56,801 nt of DNA from an uncultured Clostridia bacterium (lineage in GTDB: Bacteria > Bacillota > Clostridia > UBA1381): assembly GCA_959602045.1 (NCBI GenBank), contig CAUGRT010000014.1, forward strand, positions 1 to 56,801, given 5' to 3'. This document shows positions 51,180 to 56,801 of this stretch, one piece after another. A program made the position numbers and the translations under genes. The notes under the pieces were generated by a model, which had not been told where the DNA came from, did not search any database, and saw only the letters and a program-made list of their open reading frames with translations. Each line of letters starts with the position of its first letter. Position 1 is the stretch's first letter.

Positions 51180-51180
51180 C

Positions 51181-51218
51181 AAAAATACGAGTTGATGTTG
51201 GGTCAACTCGTATTTTTT
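51181..51218 (+). terminator. Terminator of the glycosyltransferase gene
   Basis: AAAATACGAGTTGA pairs with TCAACTCGTATTTT around a 7-nt loop, followed by Ts. Confidence 0.88.
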
Positions 51219-51241
51219 ATGGCTCAATTGAGATACATTAA

Positions 51242-51332
51242 AAAATCCATCTGTTTTTCAGTCTATGGGGACAAGTTCCATGCAATGCAGCGGATACTTG
51301 AGCCAAAATAAAATGAAAAACGGATGGATTTT
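51242..51332 (+). repeat. Covariant inverted repeat, copy 12
   Basis: The 19-nt arms (AAAATCCATCTGTTTTTCA and TGAAAAACGGATGGATTTT) pair with one mismatch. The core has drifted (ACAAGTTCCATGCAATGC, then AGCGGATACTTGAGCC). It lies between convergent genes, not upstream of a start. Confidence 0.85.
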
Positions 51333-51355
51333 CGATAGTTCAAAATAACAAGCTT

Positions 51356-51829
51356 TTAGCGTTCAATTTTCAGAATTTTAATATCAACGTTGCCGCCCGG
51401 TGTTGCCGCTTGAACGGATTCACCGACCGAGTGGTTCATGATTGCAGCGCCGACAGGGGATTCATAAGAAAGCTTGTTCTTATAAGGATCCGCTTCAGAG
51501 CTGCCAACGATGGTATATTGCATTTCATCGCCAAACATTTCGATCGTAACCTTGGAGCCGAGCGTAACGGTGTCGGACTTAATATCCTCATCGTCAATCA
51601 CGCGGGCATATTTGAGCATGTATTCGATTTTGTTGATTTCAGCTTCAACCTCAGCCTGTTCATTTTTTGCTTCATCGTATTCGGCATTTTCCGAAAGGTC
51701 ACCGAAAGAACGTGCCTCTTTGATTTTCTCCGAAACAGCTTTTCTTGTGACGTTTTTCAGTGTATCTAATTTTGCTTCAAGTTCTGCCTTGCCTTCGAGT
51801 GTCAGAATAAATTCTTTTTGTTCAGCCAT
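51356..51829 (-). CDS. greA: Transcription elongation factor GreA
   Basis: 157 residues, the full family length. GreA enters the RNA polymerase secondary channel and stimulates cleavage of backtracked RNA. The N-terminal coiled coil carries the acidic tip in RSFGDLSENAEYDEAKNEQA; the C-terminal FKBP-like domain ends ATPGGNVDIKILKIER. AGGGAGATAG precedes the ATG. It has its own consensus promoter. Confidence 0.96.
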   Translation of the reverse strand: MAEQKEFILTLEGKAELEAKLDTLKNVTRKAVSEKIKEARSFGDLSENAEYDEAKNEQAEVEAEINKIEYMLKYARVIDDEDIKSDTVTLGSKVTIEMFGDEMQYTIVGSSEADPYKNKLSYESPVGAAIMNHSVGESVQAATPGGNVDIKILKIER

Positions 51830-51866
51830 TTTCTATCTCCCTTTCCATATGATTCGATTCTATGCT

Positions 51867-51895
51867 ATTATACATTCTTTTTTGGGAATTGTCAA
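51867..51895 (-). promoter_or_regulatory. Promoter of greA
   Basis: Minus strand TTGACA (51890-51895), 17-bp spacer, TATAAT (51867-51872): perfect consensus. Confidence 0.88.
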
Positions 51896-52124
51896 GAGCT
51901 TTTGAGATTTTTGCCGACAGGGGGAGAAACACATCTATATGTAAATCTGCGTGAAAAGGCTTGACAAATTTGGAGGATAAATAGGTATTGGGCGATCAAG
52001 GTCGTACCAAACTGTAATATGCTTCAATAGATATGGTATTTGCATCAGATGCATTTATGATAAGGCTGACAAAAACTATTGAAATTAGTGGGGAATATAT
52101 CTTTTTGATTTTTAAATATGATAT
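51896..52124. other. Gene-free stretch upstream of the deoR-type gene
   Basis: No coding sequence or structured RNA is recognised. The only marked item is a 13-bp palindrome TGCATC-A-GATGCA at 52041-52053, a possible operator. The rest is AT-rich. Confidence 0.4.
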
Positions 52125-52170
52125 TATGTGAAAATATGTTGACTTATGTGAATATATGTGATATAATGTG
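52125..52170 (+). promoter_or_regulatory. Five 10-bp-phased TATGTG repeats over the deoR promoter
   Basis: TATGTG or a one-base variant starts at 52125, 52135 (TATGTT), 52145, 52155 and 52165 (AATGTG), exactly one helical turn apart. The repeats flank and fill the promoter, so a protein bound along one DNA face would block it. The adjacent DeoR regulator is the obvious candidate. Confidence 0.6.
52139..52167 (+). promoter_or_regulatory. Promoter of the deoR-type operon
   Basis: TTGACT (52139-52144), 17-bp spacer, TATAAT (52162-52167). Confidence 0.8.
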
Positions 52171-52188
52171 TATTGGGTGATGATAAAG

Positions 52189-52953
52189 ATGTTTTCACAG
52201 GAAAGGCAACAATATATAAAAGAAGAAATAGAAAAAAACGGTGCTGTGACCACTTCAGCGCTTATGGAACAATTCGGCGTATCTGTTGAAACGGTACGCC
52301 GTGATTTGCTTACTCTTGAACAAGGGGGATTTTTAAAAAAAGTTCACGGAGGTGCGGTGCGCTGTGAGCAGATGCACAGTTTTCACAAACTGCCTCGACG
52401 CATTGAGGAGAATGACAGCGAAAAAAGACAGCTTGTGCAGACGGCCGTGAAATATATCGATGAAAATGATGTCATAGGCATAGACTCGGGAAGTACGGCG
52501 GTCTGCCTTGCAAGAGAGATAAGAGGAAAATTTTCGTCACTTACCGTGATCACACATTCTCTTGATGTGTTTTCGGAACTACAGGGAGACTCCAATATAA
52601 GGCTTATTTTGTGCGGTGGGGAATATTTGGACGATGAAAAGGCATTTTTTGGGCCGATTACAGAGGGTATGCTTGACAATGTTTCAATAAATAAAATGTT
52701 TCTGTGTCCGTCGGCAATCTCAATCAAATTCGGTATTTGCGACTGGCATAATGAAATGTTTGCAATTCAAAAGAAAATGAAAGAACGCTCCGATAGTATT
52801 TATGTTATAGCCGACAGCAGTAAATTTGAAACAAAGGCACTTATGAAAATTGATGATGCCAAGATTTGCCGCTGCTTTATAACAGACAATGCATTGCCGT
52901 CCGGCATAAGAGAGCTGTATGCCGAAAACGGTTTAAAGATTATCACGGATTGA
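52189..52953 (+). CDS. DeoR/GlpR-family transcriptional repressor
   Basis: 254 residues. N-terminal helix-turn-helix (ERQQYIKEEIEKNGAVTTSA, MEQFGVSVETVRRDLLTLE) and a C-terminal sugar-phosphate sensor domain with IGIDSGSTAVCLA and LILCGGEYLDDEKAFFGP. It should repress until a phosphorylated sugar binds. The frame is open from GTG 52168, but the predicted transcript starts near 52174, so the start is ATG 52189 (or 52180). The MFS gene begins seven bases after the stop, forming one operon. Confidence 0.92.
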   Translation: MFSQERQQYIKEEIEKNGAVTTSALMEQFGVSVETVRRDLLTLEQGGFLKKVHGGAVRCEQMHSFHKLPRRIEENDSEKRQLVQTAVKYIDENDVIGIDSGSTAVCLAREIRGKFSSLTVITHSLDVFSELQGDSNIRLILCGGEYLDDEKAFFGPITEGMLDNVSINKMFLCPSAISIKFGICDWHNEMFAIQKKMKERSDSIYVIADSSKFETKALMKIDDAKICRCFITDNALPSGIRELYAENGLKIITD

Positions 52954-52960
52954 GGTTAGA

Positions 52961-54157
52961 ATGATGGAACACAAAAAAAATGTAAGAAATATGTCAGTTC
53001 TTTTTGCATTTACATATATGATAAGTTACATGACAAGGATAAATTTCGGTGCCGTAATATCTGAAATGGTATTAGATACAGGCTACACACGGTCAGCTTT
53101 GGCAGCGGCGATTACATGCAGTTCTGTAACATATGGTTTTGGTCAGCTCATAAGCGGATTTTGCGGTGACAGGTTCAGACCGAAACTTTTGTGTCTTTGG
53201 GGACTTATAACCACCGGAATTGTCAACTTTTGCATTCCGCTGTGTAAATCGCCGGCTCTTATGACAGTGTTTTGGGGTATAAATGGACTTGCCCAGGCGT
53301 TTATGTGGCCGCCTATTGTAAAACTTATGACGGAACTGATGACAGAGGAGGAATATAAACACGCAACCGTTGTAGTATCGTGGGGCAGTTCTGTCGGCAC
53401 TATCATTATGTATCTGATTGCACCTGTGTTTATAACTTTTATGAACTGGCAGAGTATATTTTGGGCTTGTGGATTTCTAGGGATAGGTGCGGCATTTTTG
53501 TGGAACAAAAAGTGCATTGATGTACCGATCAATCGTACTTCCGTCACCGGTAATCGAGAAAAAACATCCGGAGGGATTTTTTCTCCACTTATATTGTTTA
53601 TTATGCTTGCCATAGTGCTTCAGGGCATGCTTCGTGACGGAGTGACCACATGGATGCCGTCACTGATTGCTGACACTTACCATATGTCAAACTCTGTGTC
53701 GATTCTAACCGGAGTCGTCCTGCCGATTTTTGGCATAATTTGTTTTCGTGCGGCAGAAATGCTATACCGCGTTGTTCCTGATAATCCCGTCAAATGTTCC
53801 GGGATGATTTTTGCATTGGGAACTGTTTCGGCAGCGATTCTCTATTTCACATCGGGTAAAAATGCCGCACTCACGGTGCTCTGCTCGGCATTGCTTACAG
53901 GATGTATGCATGGCGTTAATTTGCTGCTCATTTGTATGGTCCCCCCATATTACAAAAACCGCGGCGGCGTATCGACAATTTCGGGTTTGCTCAACTCTTG
54001 TACCTATATAGGCAGCTCAATATCCACATATGGGATTGCTGCAATAGCTGACAGATTCGGATGGCATACAACCGTATTTATGTGGATTATCATTGCCGCG
54101 GCAGGAAGTATTGTATGTTTTGCCTGTGTCCGGCCGTGGAAAAAATTTATACTGTGA
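52961..54157 (+). CDS. MFS transporter (OPA-like)
   Basis: 398 residues with 12 predicted helices. SYMTRINFGAVISEMVLDTG in helix 1 and FGQLISGFCGDRFRPKLLCL after helix 2 resemble the organophosphate/hexuronate branch of the major facilitator superfamily. It is probably a sugar, sugar-phosphate or glycoside importer. It is in an operon with the DeoR regulator and followed by a terminator. Substrate unknown; the glycosidase further downstream suggests a glycoside. Confidence 0.85.
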   Translation: MMEHKKNVRNMSVLFAFTYMISYMTRINFGAVISEMVLDTGYTRSALAAAITCSSVTYGFGQLISGFCGDRFRPKLLCLWGLITTGIVNFCIPLCKSPALMTVFWGINGLAQAFMWPPIVKLMTELMTEEEYKHATVVVSWGSSVGTIIMYLIAPVFITFMNWQSIFWACGFLGIGAAFLWNKKCIDVPINRTSVTGNREKTSGGIFSPLILFIMLAIVLQGMLRDGVTTWMPSLIADTYHMSNSVSILTGVVLPIFGIICFRAAEMLYRVVPDNPVKCSGMIFALGTVSAAILYFTSGKNAALTVLCSALLTGCMHGVNLLLICMVPPYYKNRGGVSTISGLLNSCTYIGSSISTYGIAAIADRFGWHTTVFMWIIIAAAGSIVCFACVRPWKKFIL

Positions 54158-54198
54158 CAATATTCATTCGTATATGAATTTATCAAAAGCGAAATATG

Positions 54199-54245
54199 TC
54201 CTGTCGTACATTATGCAAAAGCGTATGTAACGGCAGGATTTTTTT
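54199..54245 (+). terminator. Terminator of the deoR-MFS operon
   Basis: TCCTGTCG and ACATTATGC (54199-54216) pair imperfectly with GCGTATGTAACGGCAGGA (54221-54238) around AAAA, followed by seven Ts. Confidence 0.8.
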
Positions 54246-54290
54246 GACGATTTTTTATATTTATTCCGCTTATCAAAGGGTGTGAGTGGC

Positions 54291-54347
54291 TTTTCAATCC
54301 ACAAGAATTGAAAATGTATATAGAAAACGGATTTTGCAAATTGAAAA
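54291..54347 (+). promoter_or_regulatory. ATTGAAAA operator sites before the glycosidase gene
   Basis: TTTTCAAT (54291-54298) and ATTGAAAA (54307-54314) form an 8-bp inverted repeat with an 8-nt gap. A third ATTGAAAA (54340-54347) overlaps the -35 box. Together they suggest a repressor binding region. Confidence 0.45.
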
Positions 54348-54369
54348 ACTAAGATTTTTATGATACACT
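54341..54369 (+). promoter_or_regulatory. Promoter of the glycosidase-isomerase pair
   Basis: TTGAAA (54341-54346), 17-bp spacer, TACACT (54364-54369). Confidence 0.65.
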
Positions 54370-54415
54370 ATTTTTGAAACAGATGTGTAATCAATAAAAG
54401 TAAGGAGTAAATTCA

Positions 54416-55897
54416 GTGACAAAATTAGAAGAATACATCAATTTTTTTAATGAGAATGATAATGAAATTTACAAAAATGATGTAGAAAACAATCGTGTTT
54501 ATGATTGGATAAAAAATGAAATACCGTTGTTTGAATGTCCGGATAAAGAAATTGAACAGACATATTATTTCCGTTGGTGGACATACCGCAAGCATATAAA
54601 ACGTGCGGATGACGGTTATGCCATTTCAGAATTTTTGCCTGATGTACCATGGAGTGATGCATTTAATATAATTAATGCGGCGGCGGGACATCATTTGGCG
54701 GAAGGCCGTTGGCTCAGAAATGGTAAAAAATATCTGTCGCACTATATTGATTTGCTGCTGACGGAGGATGGTCGTGTCGAAACACATAAATACAGTTCAT
54801 GGTTGATTGCGTCCATTAAAAATTGTTTTGATGTTATTGGATATGATTTGCTTGATGATTCACTGTTGGATAAGATGGTAAAATATTATGAAACTTGGGA
54901 GTCGAGTCATTTACTGCCGAACGGAATGTTTTGGTCTGTTGACGACAGGGATGCAATGGAATATATGATATCGGGAACAGATGAAAACCTTGTCATGATG
55001 AAGGGAATAAGACCGACACTGAATTCCTACCTGTGTGCCGATGCATATGCTATATCGGAATTAGCGGAAAAACTTGGGAAAACAGCACTTGCGCATAAAT
55101 ACAAGGATAAGGGAGATTCATTATCGGCTTTGATAAATGAAAGACTGTGGGACGGAGAAATATATAAGGCATTTCATTATTATGATGACAACTATCAGAC
55201 TGCTTTTGAACCGAAGCATATACCGATAGAAGAAATCGGCTATATACCATGGATGTTCAAGATACCTCCGAAGGGCAGAGAGGATGTTTTTAACTATTTA
55301 CAGGATGACAAAATTTTCAAGGCACCTACAGGAATAACGACTGCTGATATGCGTGAAAAAAGGTTTATGTTTGAGGTTAAGCATGAGTGTTTGTGGAACG
55401 GATATGTCTGGCCTTTTGCAACATCGCAGACATTGACCGCGTTAATAAATGTTATTAATTATTATGGACGAAGTGATTTTGCCGAAAGTTTCATTGATTT
55501 AATGCATGTATATTCAGCTTCTCATACTATGATTTTGGATGATGGTAGCAAAATACCATGGATAGATGAAATGCTTCATCCGTTTGAACAGAAATGGGTT
55601 ACCCCTATTTATATTAAACAGTTGGGGCTTCAGACTGTTGCAGGCCCTAAACTTAGAGGAAAGGATTATAATCATTCAACGTTCTGTGATTTGGTTATAT
55701 CTGGGATATGTGGAGCAAAATGTGCTGACGGCAAGCTTTCCGTAAAACCAATCATTTCGGAAAAATGGGACTATTTCAGCTTGAAAGGATTGTATTTTGA
55801 TGATGCAAAATATGACATATATTTTGACCGGAAAGGTGATGTATATAACAAAGGAGCAGGTTTGAAAATATATAAAAATGATAGGGAATTTGTTTAA
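54416..55897 (+). CDS. (Alpha/alpha)6-barrel glycoside hydrolase, MGH/GH63-like
   Basis: 493 residues, cytoplasmic (no signal peptide). GTG start eight bases after AAGGAG. The sequence looks like an (alpha/alpha)6 toroid as in mannosylglycerate hydrolase, GH63 and trehalase: YYFRWWTYRKHIKRADDGYA, FLPDVPWSDAFNIINAAAGH, GMFWSVDDRDAMEYMISGTD, RPTLNSYLCADAYAISELAE, CLWNGYVWPFATSQTLTAL. Conserved Asp/Glu residues in DDRD and HECLWNG could be catalytic. The substrate is unknown. It is followed after 39 nt by a TIM-barrel isomerase. Confidence 0.78.
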   Translation: MTKLEEYINFFNENDNEIYKNDVENNRVYDWIKNEIPLFECPDKEIEQTYYFRWWTYRKHIKRADDGYAISEFLPDVPWSDAFNIINAAAGHHLAEGRWLRNGKKYLSHYIDLLLTEDGRVETHKYSSWLIASIKNCFDVIGYDLLDDSLLDKMVKYYETWESSHLLPNGMFWSVDDRDAMEYMISGTDENLVMMKGIRPTLNSYLCADAYAISELAEKLGKTALAHKYKDKGDSLSALINERLWDGEIYKAFHYYDDNYQTAFEPKHIPIEEIGYIPWMFKIPPKGREDVFNYLQDDKIFKAPTGITTADMREKRFMFEVKHECLWNGYVWPFATSQTLTALINVINYYGRSDFAESFIDLMHVYSASHTMILDDGSKIPWIDEMLHPFEQKWVTPIYIKQLGLQTVAGPKLRGKDYNHSTFCDLVISGICGAKCADGKLSVKPIISEKWDYFSLKGLYFDDAKYDIYFDRKGDVYNKGAGLKIYKNDREFV

Positions 55898-55936
55898 ATA
55901 CATAATATGACATTAAAAGGATTGGGTGATTGAGTT

Positions 55937-56767
55937 TTGAGATTGGGATTAACATCGGTTACTTTCAGACAATGGTCTCCGGAATGTATCATACAAAATA
56001 TGAAGTCTGCCGGGCTTAATACAATTGAATGGGGCAGCGATGTACATTTACTTCCGGGTGATATCGAAAATGCAAAAAAAATTAAGGCGATGTGTGATGC
56101 GGCAGAAATAATCATTTCATCATACGGGACATATTATCGGCTTGGAGAGAATACTGAACCTGTAAAGAAATTCAGCGAATATCTTAAGACTGCAAATGCT
56201 GTTTCGGCGCCCATTATGAGAATTTGGGCAGGTGATCGGGATGCAGACATATCTGATGAGGAATACTACAACCGATGTGTGAGTGAAACTGCTTTATTAT
56301 GTGATGCGGCGGCAGGATTTAATATATCGGTGGCAACCGAATATCATCACGGTACCTTAACATGCAATGCAGACAGTGCAATACGTTTTCTTAACGACGT
56401 CAATAGAGAAAACTTCGGATTATATTATCAGTTTGATCCGAGCGAGTCATTAAATGAAAATTTGATGAGTATAGAAAAAATGGCTCCTTATTTGAAAAAT
56501 ATTCATATTTTTAATATTGATTGCAACTCAAATCACTATTATTTTGACGAGCATAAAGGTATTGAAACCTGGGAAACTATTTGTAATAAGTTAAAGAACT
56601 TAAACATAGATACAACTATGCTTTTTGAATTTATTAAGCAATCGGATTCGGAGGGGTTGTGTCGGGAAACTAAAGGGGCTTTTGAGGTCATTTATTTGTG
56701 GCTTTATTCAAACATTGGCTCAGGTAATACAAAAATCGGCTGCAACTTAATTCTTCAACCGGCATAA
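55937..56767 (+). CDS. Sugar phosphate isomerase/epimerase family protein (TIM barrel)
   Basis: 276 residues. TTG start at 55937, with only a weak GGGTGA upstream. The motifs are of the xylose-isomerase-like/AP endonuclease 2 fold: LTSVTFRQWSPECIIQNMKS, GLNTIEWGSDVHLLPGD, VATEYHHGTLTCNADSAIRF, LYYQFDPSE, LKNIHIFNIDC. The last 30 or so residues (LWLYSNIGSGNTKIGCNLIL) do not look family-like, so the 3' end may be altered or frameshifted. It is probably co-transcribed with the glycosidase and may process its product. Confidence 0.82.
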   Translation: MRLGLTSVTFRQWSPECIIQNMKSAGLNTIEWGSDVHLLPGDIENAKKIKAMCDAAEIIISSYGTYYRLGENTEPVKKFSEYLKTANAVSAPIMRIWAGDRDADISDEEYYNRCVSETALLCDAAAGFNISVATEYHHGTLTCNADSAIRFLNDVNRENFGLYYQFDPSESLNENLMSIEKMAPYLKNIHIFNIDCNSNHYYFDEHKGIETWETICNKLKNLNIDTTMLFEFIKQSDSEGLCRETKGAFEVIYLWLYSNIGSGNTKIGCNLILQPA

Positions 56768-56801
56768 CTAACAATCCATTCGGAAACGGAAATCTGTCAA
56801 G

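Noticed and set aside
2223..51332. Integron attC sites
   Set aside because: attC sites have conserved ends and a variable centre; these have a conserved centre and variable arms, with no integrase or cassette layout.

Overview
The window looks like chromosome from a spore-forming, carbohydrate-degrading member of the Clostridia, probably a gut Oscillospirales- or Monoglobales-like lineage. The placement is inference from gene content. It carries spoIIR, a sleB-ypeB germination pair and a SpoVB-type flippase. It also has SLH and GLUG surface proteins, AGGAGG-type ribosome binding sites, frequent GTG/TTG starts, and sigma-A promoters with 17-bp spacers. Base composition is moderate by eye. No tRNA, rRNA, CRISPR array or intact transposon was found.

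Layout. 1-6.2 kb: a partial gene, a sugar-binding lipoprotein, a broken GH78 alpha-L-rhamnosidase and an intact divergent GH78 rhamnosidase. 6.3-10.8 kb: EamA transporter, ECF-like sigma factor with a small membrane partner, then a scar of three gene fragments (unknown membrane protein, uppP, glycosyltransferase), a PAP2 phosphatase, a TfoX-N protein and ruvC. 11-15.5 kb: eda-kdgK (KDPG/KDG metabolism), then an isomerase-oxidoreductase operon divergent from an AraC regulator. 15.6-18.4 kb: two divergent XRE repressors, one leading into an SLH surface protein, then an HPr-like protein lacking the phosphorylatable histidine. 18.6-27.2 kb: mtaB, a cysteine-synthase-like enzyme, comF, a SpoVB-like flippase, ypeB/sleB and spoIIR.

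27.2-33.8 kb: an MMPL transporter, a large GLUG/coiled-coil surface protein and a TetR regulator in one cluster. 33.8-38.4 kb: housekeeping genes tgt, rqcP, rplS, lepB and rbgA plus a small XRE protein. 38.4-49.5 kb, minus strand: a GH106-like glycosidase, a P-loop/Asp23 fusion with rex, a MATE transporter, rqcH, a DUF5067-like lipoprotein and a clpE-like ATPase. 49.8-51.8 kb: a membrane glycosyltransferase and greA. 52.1-56.8 kb: a sugar-utilisation cluster (DeoR regulator, MFS transporter, an (alpha/alpha)6 glycosidase, a TIM-barrel isomerase).

The most unusual signal is a family of twelve roughly 80-100-bp repeats scattered over the window. Each has a conserved core of about 45 bp containing a small hairpin. 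The core is flanked by arms, usually 19-23 bp, that are complementary within a copy but differ between copies. Five insertions end 47-57 nt before a start codon. Two sites contain three-copy arrays with identical topology, explained by unequal recombination between cores. Other leads are a promoter-leader-terminator unit before tgt, a five-fold 10-bp-phased repeat over the deoR promoter, and a 19-nt leader shared by two unlinked genes. All functional calls come from reading translated sequence and motifs by eye; no database search was run.
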